This document shows positions 31,162 to 39,364 of a DNA stretch of 62,055 nucleotides, in pieces (the first letter of the stretch is position 1; each line of letters begins with the position of its first letter). The notes below the pieces were generated by a model. It ran no database searches and was not told the origin of the DNA. It saw nothing but the letters and a program-made list of their open reading frames with translations. Both the position numbers and the translations under genes were made by a program. This DNA comes from Thermoleophilales bacterium (GTDB lineage: Bacteria > Actinomycetota > Thermoleophilia > Solirubrobacterales > 70-9). Location of the stretch: NCBI GenBank assembly GCA_020636955.1, contig JACJWY010000014.1, positions 1 to 62,055 on the forward strand, written 5' to 3'.

Positions 31162-33465
31162 CTACTTCTTCACTTTCAGGGTTCCGCTCCCGGTCTTCTT
31201 CGCTACGCCCTTGCCGGTAACCGTGAAGGCAACCTTGATCTTCTTGCCCTTCTTCGCCTTCTTCGTGACCTTGACCGAAATGCTTGCCGTCTTCGAAGCG
31301 CCTGCGGCCAGAGTGCCGAGCTTCACGCATTTCGAGACCTTAGCCAGTTTCTTCGGAGCCTTGGCACAGACCTTTACCGTCGTGGCGGCCGCATCACCGG
31401 CGTTCTTGACCTTGACCTTGAAAATCGCTTTCTTGAGCTTCTTCACCGATTTTGCTTTCGGCGTGATCCTGAGCGCTCCGAACTTGGGCTTGCCGGTCGG
31501 CAGGACCGTGTCCTTGTCAAACGAAGCTGTAACCGACCTGGCTTCGCTCATCGTGACCTTGCAAGTTCCCGTACCCGTGCAGGCGCCCGACCAGCCGGTA
31601 AACGACGAACCCGTGCCGGCCGTTGGCGTCAACGTCACCTCGGTGCCGAAATCGAAATCAGCCGTGCAACTGGAACCACAATTCACCCCGGCAGGGGCCG
31701 AAGTCACCGTGCCGGAACCTGCCCCCGACTTCGAAACGGTCAAGGTCCTCTTCTGAAGCGTGAACGTCGCCGTCACCGACTTCGCCTCGCTCAATGTCAC
31801 ATGACAATCCCCGGTACCGGTACAGGCACCCGACCAACCCGCAAACGATGACCCGGTAGCCGCGGCCGCCGTCAGCGTCACCTCGGAACCTTCGTCGTAG
31901 CTGGCCACACAATCGCTGCCGCAATCGATCCCGGACGGGATTGAGGTCACTGTGCCGGAACCGGTGCCCGAACTCTCGACCGACAGAGTGTGGGTCGGAG
32001 CCGGCGTCTTTTTCATCGCGACGTGCAGATCAAGCACCGGCGGCGGGATGTCCACCACCTGGCTGGTCACGGTCGGGTAGCCGTCCATCGAGACCACCAC
32101 GCGATAGGTGCCAGCGGCGACGTCCCACTGGAAAAGGCCGTCACTGCCGGTGAGTTCCGGGTTCACGTTCGGGGAAATCCCGGGATCACCGGAAAGAACA
32201 TTCACGAAGGAGTCTCCGACCTTCCGTTGCAATCGCACAGTCGCGCCTTCGATTGCGGCTGCGGCGCGGGCTTCTTCGTCGGTCTTGCCGTCAGACTTGG
32301 CCGCGTCGAACTCGTCCTGGTCATAGACCACCCCCTGCGGGTCAATCAGGGTGATGCTTCCGAACGGGATCACAAAGTCATTCGAATCCTCGCCCTCGGT
32401 CAGCGTGTAGGTGACGAAAAGACTCCCGCTCATGGCACATGGAATGCTCACCGTCCATGTGTTTTCCGAGGTCTCGGTGGCCGGGATAGTGCTGCCGGCG
32501 AATAGCACCGAAACATCGCTCACGGTGCCTGCCCCGGGATTGATCGGGATCGCCAGGTCGATCGGCATGCAACCTTCCGGGAACTGCGACACCTGTGAGC
32601 TGGGAATGGTGAAGTAAACCTGCCCGGCCGACTCGTCTGCGTACTTGTGGATCATGAGCGGGTCACCGCCGGGAGTGGTCTCGGGGGCGCTCATGGTCGT
32701 ACCTGTTGGCGACACCACAGACTCGGGAGCGGTCCCCGCATCCACGTAGGCCCAGGTTCCGTACAGCCTGTCACTGGTACCCCTCAATTCGACTTCGAGG
32801 TTCACTTCCTGACCGGCGTAGTCAGTCAGGTCCATGTGGGCGTTTCGCCAGCCGGTCGACTTAAGATCAATACCCGAACCGAAACCTCCCTGATAACGCT
32901 CGGTCACCGTCGGCATGTCCGGGGAGGTCAGTCTGACCCGCAGGTAGAGGTCGTCGTATCCGGAGTAGTCGTAGGTGAACAGGTTGTAGTTCAGCTTCAC
33001 GATTGGATTGTCCGGATCGACCTCGAAGCTCTGTTCAATCGCGAGGCTATCCATGCTTTGCCGGATTCCGCTGTTCTTGAATGGACCCCCGAGGCGCACC
33101 ATCTTGTCGCCATCCAGGACCGGAACGGTCACCTGCTGTTCATCGCTGCCGGAAGAAGTCTGGGCCTGGAAGGTGTCTGCCCCTTCCACCACGCATATCC
33201 CGTAGGGGTCACCGTCAATGCACGGAACGGGATCCTGCCCGGGACCGTATACCTGCTCCCGGGGCCCATCGCCGTCGTACGGAGCGTAGGCGCTAACTGT
33301 CCATCCGTCGAGATTGCTGCCAGAACCCTGCTCGAAACTGGGGTTCACGAGACCGGTTCCCGCCGCCCAGGCGACGCCACCGACAAACAACAGCAGCGAG
33401 AAACAGACCGCAATGACTCGCGCGATCACGCTCCCGTTTCCACGACGCACTCTCCTTAGTGACAC
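31162..33465 (-). CDS. Secreted multi-domain repeat protein with basic CARDB-like end
   Basis: 767 aa. Signal peptide about 1-35. Residues about 36-240 form a carbohydrate-binding-like jelly roll (GLVNPSFEQGSGSNLDGWTV). A carboxypeptidase-regulatory-like segment follows (WDVAAGTYRVVVSMDGYPTVT). Two tandem bacterial-repeat domains of about 75 aa (TLSVESSGTGSGTVTS and TLTVSKSGAGSGTVTS, each with C-G-S-x-C and FAGWSGAC/FTGWSGAC) come next. The protein ends in a Lys-rich CARDB-like domain (KSVKKLKKAIFKVKVKNAG). Start GTG 33465 has GGGGGG 7 nt upstream. Likely a surface adhesin or structural protein. Confidence 0.75.
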   Translation of the reverse strand: MSLRRVRRGNGSVIARVIAVCFSLLLFVGGVAWAAGTGLVNPSFEQGSGSNLDGWTVSAYAPYDGDGPREQVYGPGQDPVPCIDGDPYGICVVEGADTFQAQTSSGSDEQQVTVPVLDGDKMVRLGGPFKNSGIRQSMDSLAIEQSFEVDPDNPIVKLNYNLFTYDYSGYDDLYLRVRLTSPDMPTVTERYQGGFGSGIDLKSTGWRNAHMDLTDYAGQEVNLEVELRGTSDRLYGTWAYVDAGTAPESVVSPTGTTMSAPETTPGGDPLMIHKYADESAGQVYFTIPSSQVSQFPEGCMPIDLAIPINPGAGTVSDVSVLFAGSTIPATETSENTWTVSIPCAMSGSLFVTYTLTEGEDSNDFVIPFGSITLIDPQGVVYDQDEFDAAKSDGKTDEEARAAAAIEGATVRLQRKVGDSFVNVLSGDPGISPNVNPELTGSDGLFQWDVAAGTYRVVVSMDGYPTVTSQVVDIPPPVLDLHVAMKKTPAPTHTLSVESSGTGSGTVTSIPSGIDCGSDCVASYDEGSEVTLTAAAATGSSFAGWSGACTGTGDCHVTLSEAKSVTATFTLQKRTLTVSKSGAGSGTVTSAPAGVNCGSSCTADFDFGTEVTLTPTAGTGSSFTGWSGACTGTGTCKVTMSEARSVTASFDKDTVLPTGKPKFGALRITPKAKSVKKLKKAIFKVKVKNAGDAAATTVKVCAKAPKKLAKVSKCVKLGTLAAGASKTASISVKVTKKAKKGKKIKVAFTVTGKGVAKKTGSGTLKVKK

Positions 33466-33587
33466 CCTGTACCCCCCAAATCGACTTTCGCCTATGTGTT
33501 CCCCCAGAGCGACGCTCTGTCTCTGAAACCTTAATCTAACCGGAAAGCAAGATGCAAGTCGATCCGTGAGCGCAGACGCTTCCGGCC

Positions 33588-34277
33588 TCAGCGTCGGCGT
33601 TCGACCTCTTCGACCATCAGTTTCGTGTGGAGGGCGGCGATCAGGTCCTTTAGCGGTTCGGCTCCGGCTTCGATCAGCTCGACCGCATGTTCGGGGGTGA
33701 TCTCCCCCTCGAGGCGTTCCATCAGCACGTCGACTTCTTCCTTGACCAGGGTCTCAAGCGCATGCTTGTAACGCAGGGTGTCGTAGACGGTGAAGCCGAT
33801 CTGCTCGTCGTATCCACCGGCCCGAAAACGGGACATTGCTTCGATGATTTCCACATCCGACGGCGAGTAACCGCGTGAATTCGGAGTGAGGATCCCGATC
33901 TCGGCCAGTCGGGTGAGAACCTTGGCCGGCACGCCGTACTTCTTGACTTCGGCCGCGCTGGTCCGGGTACGCTCGCCGGCCAGGGCGCGTTCGAGAATCC
34001 GGTCCTCTACATCAAGCATCGCCTCCGCCTGGTCCGGATCCTCTTCGAAAAGCGAACGAATCGCCTTGAGCGGCATGAAGCGCTCCTCCTGCAGTCGCTT
34101 GATCAGGCGGATCCGCTCGACCGTTTCCGGCCGGTACCAGGCCATGTTGCGGCTCGTCTTTACGGGCTCCGGCAAGAGGCCTTCGCGAAGGTAATGCTTG
34201 ATCGTGGGAGCCGGGACGCCGGAAGCTTCGACCAGGCCCGACATCTTCAGCAGCGCCCCGTTCGCCGCCTGGGTCAC
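33588..34277 (-). CDS. MerR family regulator of the acyl-CoA cluster
   Basis: 229 aa. Residues about 12-75 are a MerR winged helix (LVEASGVPAPTIKHYLREGLLPEP, RYRPETVERIRLI-like wing WYRPETVERIR). A second helix-turn-helix-like part follows (VLTRLAEIGILTPNSRGYSPSDVEII). There is a helical C-terminus and no metal-binding Cys, so it probably senses an organic ligand, perhaps an acyl-CoA. Start GTG 34277 overlaps the CoA-transferase stop as GTGA. It is the last gene of the minus-strand operon beginning at the divergent promoter near 39270, where a 22-bp dyad is a candidate binding site. LiuR-type MerR regulators control leucine/isovaleryl-CoA catabolism in other bacteria. Confidence 0.85.
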   Translation of the reverse strand: MTQAANGALLKMSGLVEASGVPAPTIKHYLREGLLPEPVKTSRNMAWYRPETVERIRLIKRLQEERFMPLKAIRSLFEEDPDQAEAMLDVEDRILERALAGERTRTSAAEVKKYGVPAKVLTRLAEIGILTPNSRGYSPSDVEIIEAMSRFRAGGYDEQIGFTVYDTLRYKHALETLVKEEVDVLMERLEGEITPEHAVELIEAGAEPLKDLIAALHTKLMVEEVERRR

Positions 34278-35512
34278 GCCCGGAACTCCATGTCCCCTTC
34301 GGCTCCGGGTCCCGCGGCGACACCGGACTCGAACAGGGCATCGATCTCGTCCTTTGCCAGCCCGGCCGAGGCGAGAACCTCGCGGGTGTCCGCACCGATC
34401 GCGGGGGCAGCGGACGGCTCGGCAGCCGGGGTTCGGCTCATCTTGATCGGCGAGCCGATCTGCCGCACCAACCCGATGCCGGGCTGCTCCCACTGAACGA
34501 TCATGTTGCGCTCCCGCATCAGGTCCGACCCGATCGCTTCATCCAGCTCGAGAATCGGCTCGATGCAGCAGTCGTACTGATCGTTGAAGGCCTTCCACTC
34601 TTCCCGGGTCCGCTCGCGGAACACCGCGGCGACTTTCTCCCAGGCCTCCCCGCCCGGCCGCTCGAACTGCAGCTCGATCAGTTCCTCGTGGCCCGTCCCT
34701 TCACAGAACGAGCGCCAGAACTTGGGCTCGAGCGCGCCACAACTTACCCAGCCGTCGGCGGCCTCGTAGGTCAGGTAACAGACGATGCCACCGCCCAGCA
34801 TCACCTCGCCGCGCCGGGGCACCTCACCGCCGGCGAAATACGCCCCGGCCGCCATCGCCAGCCAGGCGAAGGCACCGTCGGTCATCGAGATGTCGACCAT
34901 CTGGCCCTTGCCGCTTTTCGATTTCTCGATCAGCGCGGCGAGGATGCCGAAGGCCGCGTTCATCGCTCCGCCACCGAGATCGCCGATCTGGCCGGCTGGC
35001 TGGACCGGTGGTCCGCCGGCCTGGCCGGTCATCGCCAGCATCCCGGTCGAGCCGAGATAGTTGAGGTCATGTCCGGCCCGGTCCCGCGACGGACCGTCCT
35101 GACCGTAGCCGCTGATCGAGCAGAAGACGAGTCCGGGATTCTTCCCGCTCAGCGTTGCGTAGTCGACCCCGAGTTTTTCGGCCACACCGGGCCGGAAGCC
35201 TTCAAGCACCACGTCGGCCGTGGGAACAAGGCGGTAGAAGGCATCTCGACCCTCGTCGCTCTTCAGGTCGAGACGAATCGAACGCTTGCCCCTGTTAAGC
35301 GAGAGATAGAGACCGGATGCCGTCGCTTCGGCCGGGTCGGCTTCGCTTTCGTAAAGGGGCGGGGCGTAACGGATGTAATCGCCGGCGCCGGTGTCTTCGA
35401 CTTTGATCACCTCGGCTCCGAAGTCGACCAGCATCTGCGAGCAGAAACCGCCCGGCAACAGCCGGGTCAGGTCGAGAACCCTGATTCCGTCAAGTGGGAG
35501 ACGATCACTCAT
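34274..35512 (-). CDS. CaiB/BaiF family III CoA-transferase or alpha-methylacyl-CoA racemase
   Basis: 412 aa. It begins IRVLDLTRLLPGGFCSQMLVDFGAEVIKVE, the family III signature (given here by its ends IRVLDLTRLLPGG and AEVIKVE), and has RAGHDLNYLGSTGML and QIGDLGGGAMNAAFGILAAL. The GHDLNYLG sequence with its His is typical of alpha-methylacyl-CoA racemases rather than oxalate/formyl CoA-transferases. It would interconvert 2-methylacyl-CoA stereoisomers, making branched chains accessible to beta-oxidation. ATG 35512 overlaps the OsmC stop (ATGA) and its stop overlaps the regulator start. Confidence 0.88.
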   Translation of the reverse strand: MSDRLPLDGIRVLDLTRLLPGGFCSQMLVDFGAEVIKVEDTGAGDYIRYAPPLYESEADPAEATASGLYLSLNRGKRSIRLDLKSDEGRDAFYRLVPTADVVLEGFRPGVAEKLGVDYATLSGKNPGLVFCSISGYGQDGPSRDRAGHDLNYLGSTGMLAMTGQAGGPPVQPAGQIGDLGGGAMNAAFGILAALIEKSKSGKGQMVDISMTDGAFAWLAMAAGAYFAGGEVPRRGEVMLGGGIVCYLTYEAADGWVSCGALEPKFWRSFCEGTGHEELIELQFERPGGEAWEKVAAVFRERTREEWKAFNDQYDCCIEPILELDEAIGSDLMRERNMIVQWEQPGIGLVRQIGSPIKMSRTPAAEPSAAPAIGADTREVLASAGLAKDEIDALFESGVAAGPGAEGDMEFRA

Positions 35513-35931
35513 TGCGGCTCGACCGTGACCGGGAAGTTGACCGAGTTGGCGATGTAGCAGCGTTCGTGGGATCGGTGATGGAGTTCGTCCACGAACTCCC
35601 GCCCGGGGTGTTCGTCTTCGAACTCGACTTTCGGCCTCAGGGTCGCCGAGGTGAATTTGCCGCCCTCCATGACACCGATCGCTTCGTCGATGTACGACGC
35701 GACCGGATGCCGTTTGGCCCGGGCATAGGCGACGAACCAGAGCATGTGGCAGGAAGAGAGTGCCCCGACCAGCATCACCTCGGGATTGGACCGGGCCGCG
35801 TCACCGCCACTGCCGGGGGCGGAAGACCCCATGACCTTTTCCTCTCCCAGTTCGATCGAGTGGAGGCGGGGATCAGATTCGTCACCGCCCTCCCAGACGA
35901 CCTTCGCCTCGTATGTGGTCGGCTCGCTCAT
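35509..35931 (-). CDS. OsmC family protein
   Basis: 140 aa. It has the OsmC-type MLVGALSSCHMLWFVAYARAKRHPV helix with Cys (here SSCHM), preceded by a GGDAARSNPEVML loop, and a second region ERCYIANSVNFPV carrying the second Cys of the peroxide-reducing pair. OsmC/Ohr proteins reduce organic hydroperoxides. The start is ATG 35931 after a 7-nt gap from the DUF849 gene. An OsmC gene inside an acyl-CoA operon suggests protection against oxidation by-products of the acyl-CoA dehydrogenase; that is inference. Confidence 0.85.
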   Translation of the reverse strand: MSEPTTYEAKVVWEGGDESDPRLHSIELGEEKVMGSSAPGSGGDAARSNPEVMLVGALSSCHMLWFVAYARAKRHPVASYIDEAIGVMEGGKFTSATLRPKVEFEDEHPGREFVDELHHRSHERCYIANSVNFPVTVEPQ

Positions 35932-35938
35932 GGCCGGC

Positions 35939-36817
35939 TCAGGCCGCCTTGAGTCCGAGCATTTCGCGAGCCTCGGCGATGGTTGCCACCTTGCGGCCCG
36001 CATCTTCGACCATCTGCCGGGCCTTGCCGATCAGCTCGCCATTCGACTTGCACATGCTGCCGTCCGGCAGGTAGAGGTTGTCCTCCACCCCGGCCCGCAC
36101 ATTGCCGCCAAGAGTGATCGAGGCGGCCAGCAGTTTCCACTGGTCGCGGGAGATGCCGATCACCTGCCAGTTGTTGGGGCCTTCGGGACCACCCGGAACC
36201 TGATCGGCCATCACCGCCACATTTCGCGGGGTCGGGCGGATGCCGCCGGTCACCCCCATGACCAGGGAGATCTGCGAAGGCTGCTCGACCAGACCCATGT
36301 CATAGAGCGGGTCGAGGTTGGCGACGTGGCCGGCGTCGAAGCATTCGTGTTCCGGCTTGATGCCCAGGTCGTTCATCGCGGTGATGAACTCGACGATCGT
36401 GTCAAAGGAGTTCTCGAAGACCGCCTTGAAGACGAAGTCCTTGCGGCGCTTCGAGTACTTGGCGTAGTTCATCGAACTCATGTTGAGCGCCGCGACATCG
36501 GGCCGGCAGGCTTCGAGGTAGGCGATCCGCTTTTCGATCGGGATGCCAATCGCACCGGTCGAGTAGTTGATGATCACATCGGGGCATTCGGATTTGATCG
36601 CCTCGGTGATCGCCTGAAAGTCCTCGATCTCATAGGACGGGGTGCCGTCCGGCTTGCGGGCGTGGATGTGGATCTGGCTGGCGCCCTCGTCGACCGAGCG
36701 ACGGGCCTCCGCCGCGTACTCCTCGGGGGTGTAAGGGATCGCCGGGCACTGGTCCCGGTTGGCGATAACCCCGGAGATCGAGTTGCTGATGATCACCGGA
36801 CTTTCGAACTTGCTCAT
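35939..36817 (-). CDS. BKACE (DUF849) beta-keto acid cleavage enzyme
   Basis: 292 aa, usual for BKACE. The Zn ligands are H50 and H52 in QIHIHAR and E245 in GNVRAGVEDNLY. The family condenses a beta-keto acid with acetyl-CoA and cleaves it to a CoA ester and acetoacetate; the founding member is 3-keto-5-aminohexanoate cleavage enzyme of lysine fermentation. Here there are no lysine-fermentation genes; neighbours are carboxyltransferase, enoyl-CoA hydratase, racemase and acyl-CoA dehydrogenase. The substrate is therefore more likely an acyl-CoA-derived beta-keto acid. ATG 36817 overlaps the carboxyltransferase stop (ATGA). Confidence 0.9.
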   Translation of the reverse strand: MSKFESPVIISNSISGVIANRDQCPAIPYTPEEYAAEARRSVDEGASQIHIHARKPDGTPSYEIEDFQAITEAIKSECPDVIINYSTGAIGIPIEKRIAYLEACRPDVAALNMSSMNYAKYSKRRKDFVFKAVFENSFDTIVEFITAMNDLGIKPEHECFDAGHVANLDPLYDMGLVEQPSQISLVMGVTGGIRPTPRNVAVMADQVPGGPEGPNNWQVIGISRDQWKLLAASITLGGNVRAGVEDNLYLPDGSMCKSNGELIGKARQMVEDAGRKVATIAEAREMLGLKAA

Positions 36818-38442
36818 ACAGGCATCACTCCATGCTTCTTCCAGGGCCGTTCGACATGTTTGTCCTTGGCCATCTTGAGTCCACGGATCACCGTCTGGCG
36901 GGTCTCGCGGGGGTCGATGATGTCGTCGATCATCGCGTTGCCGGCTGCGATGTACGGGTCGATCTGCTGGCGGACCGCGTTCAGCATCGCTTCGCGGGTC
37001 GCCTCCGGATCATCGGCCGCCTCGATCGCCGAACGGCCGATGATGTTGACCGCCCCTTCGGCGCCCATCACAGAGATTTCGGCTCCGGGCCAGGCGACGA
37101 TCAGATCCGGCTCGTAGGCCCGGCCGCACATAACGTAGTAGCCGGCGCCGTAGGCCTTGCGGACGAGGACGGTGATCTTCGGCACCGTGGCGCGGCTGAC
37201 CGCGTAGAGCATCTTGGCGCCGTGACGGATGATCCCCTGCTGCTCGACCTTTGAGCCGACCAGGAAGCCGGGCACGTCCTGAAGGAAGAGCAGCGGAATG
37301 TTGAAGGCATCGCAGAGGTTGATGAAACGGGCCGCTTTGTCGGCCGAGTCGACGTCCAGCACTCCGCCCAGCACCTTCGGCTGATTGGCGACGATGCCGA
37401 CCGGCATCCCGCCCATCCGGGCGAAGCAGGTGATCAGTGACTTGGCGAACTTCGGCTTGATGTCGAAGTACTGACCGTCGTCGACGATCTCCTCGATCAC
37501 CTCATACATGTTGTAGGGAGTGCGGGGAGAGTCGGGAATGATCTCCAGCAAACGGTCGGAGCCGCGATCCTCGGGGTCGTCGGATTCGACGATCGGGGGC
37601 TTCTGCTCGCAGTTGCTCGGGAAGAAGCTGAGGTAGTTCCTGATCGCCTCGATGCATTCCGGGTCGTCCTTGACCTCGAGGTCACCGACCCCGGACTTGC
37701 GGCAATGGACCTTGGCCCCTCCCAGGTCTTCCATCTCGATCTCCTCGCCGGTCACTGCCTTGACCAGATGCGGCCCGGCCAGGGCCATTGCGCCCTGCCC
37801 GACCACCATCGGCACGAAGTCCGAGAGGCCCGGGATGTAGGCGGTGCCCGCGGCGCAGGGGCCCATCATCGCGGCGACCATCGGCACCACGCCGGACATC
37901 TGGACCTCCTCGCGAAAGAGGTGACCGGAACCGGCGAAGAGCGACCCCGCGGCTTCCTGGATCCGGGCCCCGGCCGAATCGAGCAACCAGACCAGGGGCA
38001 TCCGTTTCTGAAGAGCCATCTCGCGGATCCGGGTGACCTTGATCTCCCCGGTCTGACCCATCGAGCCGGCCATAACCGTGAAGTCATAGGCGACGATCGC
38101 GACCGGCCGGCCGTCGACGTCACCCCAGCCGGTGACCACGCCGTCTGCCGGTGCCTCCTTGCTCTGCATCGCCGGCTGCGAGTAATGCGGACGGCCGTGA
38201 ATGCCGATTTCGTTGAAGGTGCCCTCGTCGACCAGCAGGTCGATCCGCTCGCGGGCGGTCAGTTTGCCGGCTGCGTGCTGCTTCTCGATCTTCTCCAGGC
38301 CACCGCCGAGCCGGGCCCGGCCGCGACGTTCATGAAGTTGCTCGGTCAGCGCGGGCAGCGGCGCCGTGCCCGGCAGCAGGTTTTGCGGGGCCTCGGCCTC
38401 GCCGCCTTCGGGCCCTCCGCCACCGTTTTCGACTTCGCTCAT
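36814..38442 (-). CDS. Acyl-CoA carboxylase carboxyltransferase (beta) subunit
   Basis: 542 aa, normal for a PccB/AccD/LiuB-type subunit. The N-half shows GKLTARERIDLLVDEG and LLDSAGARIQE. The C-half shows LFLQDVPGFLVG, KAYGAGYYVMCGRAYEPD and WPGAEISVMGAEGAVNI, the biotin and CoA sites of the two crotonase-like domains. It transfers CO2 from biotinyl carrier to an acyl-CoA. No biotin carboxylase gene is in the operon or the window; a free biotin carrier lies at 51.9 kb. The acceptor (propionyl-, methylcrotonyl- or another acyl-CoA) cannot be read from sequence alone. ATG 38442 overlaps the hydratase stop as TGATG. Confidence 0.9.
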   Translation of the reverse strand: MSEVENGGGGPEGGEAEAPQNLLPGTAPLPALTEQLHERRGRARLGGGLEKIEKQHAAGKLTARERIDLLVDEGTFNEIGIHGRPHYSQPAMQSKEAPADGVVTGWGDVDGRPVAIVAYDFTVMAGSMGQTGEIKVTRIREMALQKRMPLVWLLDSAGARIQEAAGSLFAGSGHLFREEVQMSGVVPMVAAMMGPCAAGTAYIPGLSDFVPMVVGQGAMALAGPHLVKAVTGEEIEMEDLGGAKVHCRKSGVGDLEVKDDPECIEAIRNYLSFFPSNCEQKPPIVESDDPEDRGSDRLLEIIPDSPRTPYNMYEVIEEIVDDGQYFDIKPKFAKSLITCFARMGGMPVGIVANQPKVLGGVLDVDSADKAARFINLCDAFNIPLLFLQDVPGFLVGSKVEQQGIIRHGAKMLYAVSRATVPKITVLVRKAYGAGYYVMCGRAYEPDLIVAWPGAEISVMGAEGAVNIIGRSAIEAADDPEATREAMLNAVRQQIDPYIAAGNAMIDDIIDPRETRQTVIRGLKMAKDKHVERPWKKHGVMPV

Positions 38443-39251
38443 CAGCGTCCTTTCCATTCCGGCTCGCGCTTTTCAAAGAAAGCTTTGACGCCCTCGATCG
38501 CGTCCTCGCTGGAGAGCTCGATCGAAAGCTGCGAGCGCAGGTAGTCGAGCGCGGCGGCAAGGTCCATGTCCATCTGTCGCCACATCGCGTCCTTGCCGAG
38601 CTTCATGATCAGCGGCGACTTGCGGGCCAGCATCGTGGTCCAGTCCTCGAGGACGAGGTCGAATTCCTTCTTCTTGGCGACATAGTTGACGATGCCCGCC
38701 TCCTTGGCCTCCCTGGCCTCCATCCGCCCGCCGAGCAGGAGCATCTCGTTCGCCTTCTTGCGGGGAACGTTGCGATAGATCAGTGCCATGATCATGAACG
38801 GGAAGAGGCCGACGTTGATCTCGGGAGTACCGAACGTGGCCTCTTCGCTGGAAATGATCAGGTCACAGGCCAGGGCGAGGCCGAGCGAACCGGCCAGCAC
38901 ATGACCCCGCGCCGCGACGATCGAGGGCTTGCCCAGCTGGCCCAGCAGCTTGAAGGCCTCGACGAAGCTTTCGGCGCCTTCGAACTTCTCGACCGCGTTG
39001 GCGTCGCCGCCGAAGGCCGCGAGGTTGCCACCCGCCGAGAAGACCGTTTCGTGCGAGGAGGCAAGAACCACCACCCGGACATCAGAATCGCCACGAACCA
39101 GGTGGAGGGCGGCGATCAGCTCCGAAAGCAGCTCGTCGGACAGTGCATTTCTGGTGTCGGGATCGTCAAGGGTGATGGTCGCTACATGCTTTTCGACCTC
39201 GTATCTGATCTTCCCGAAGTCGGGACTGGCTTGGCTCATGTCGCGGACCAT
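38442..39251 (-). CDS. Enoyl-CoA hydratase/isomerase
   Basis: About 265-269 aa. The crotonase oxyanion blocks are FSAGGNLAAF and ARGHVLAGSLGLALACD, followed by FGTPEINVGLFPFMI. One catalytic Glu position (in the GxxxG-A-G-x-x-L helix) is replaced by the V-L-A-G-S sequence, while E in TPEINVG is kept, so hydration may be altered and isomerase or other crotonase chemistry is possible. Start: ATG 39251 or ATG 39239; a TACTCT hexamer (39269-39264) would place the transcript start just before 39251. First gene of the minus-strand acyl-CoA operon. Confidence 0.85.
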   Translation of the reverse strand: MVRDMSQASPDFGKIRYEVEKHVATITLDDPDTRNALSDELLSELIAALHLVRGDSDVRVVVLASSHETVFSAGGNLAAFGGDANAVEKFEGAESFVEAFKLLGQLGKPSIVAARGHVLAGSLGLALACDLIISSEEATFGTPEINVGLFPFMIMALIYRNVPRKKANEMLLLGGRMEAREAKEAGIVNYVAKKKEFDLVLEDWTTMLARKSPLIMKLGKDAMWRQMDMDLAAALDYLRSQLSIELSSEDAIEGVKAFFEKREPEWKGR

Positions 39252-39263
39252 ACCAGCTAGTTG

Positions 39264-39269
39264 AGAGTA
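39264..39269 (-). promoter_or_regulatory. -10 hexamer TACTCT of the acyl-CoA operon
   Basis: TACTCT on the minus strand lies 12 nt before ATG 39251 and abuts the 39270-39291 dyad, so a regulator bound there would sit just upstream of the -10. Confidence 0.4.
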
Positions 39270-39291
39270 GAAAGTGTTACTGTCCACTTTC
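39270..39291. promoter_or_regulatory. 22-bp dyad GAAAGTG-N8-CACTTTC, candidate operator
   Basis: Arms 39270-39276 and 39285-39291 are perfect reverse complements. The dyad lies in the divergent region between the acyl-CoA dehydrogenase and the hydratase-to-MerR operon, directly beside the minus-strand -10. Spacing and symmetry suit a MerR- or TetR-type regulator. Confidence 0.5.
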
Positions 39292-39302
39292 AGAACTGGC
39301 AA

Positions 39303-39345
39303 ATCCCTCAGGGCCACGAAACCGGCGGATCCCTCAGGGCCACGA
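39303..39345. repeat. 17-bp direct repeat, 26-bp period, in 5' leader
   Basis: ATCCCTCAGGGCCACGA occurs at 39303-39319 and 39329-39345, each with an inner CCCTNAGGG palindrome. The pair lies between the dyad and the acyl-CoA dehydrogenase start. Confidence 0.85.
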
Positions 39346-39364
39346 CTTCACCGAGGAGAATCGA

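Noticed and set aside
31560..31980. Repeated segments as a possible CRISPR or tandem array
   Set aside because: They are two coding repeats of about 75 aa within one secreted protein, in frame and diverged.
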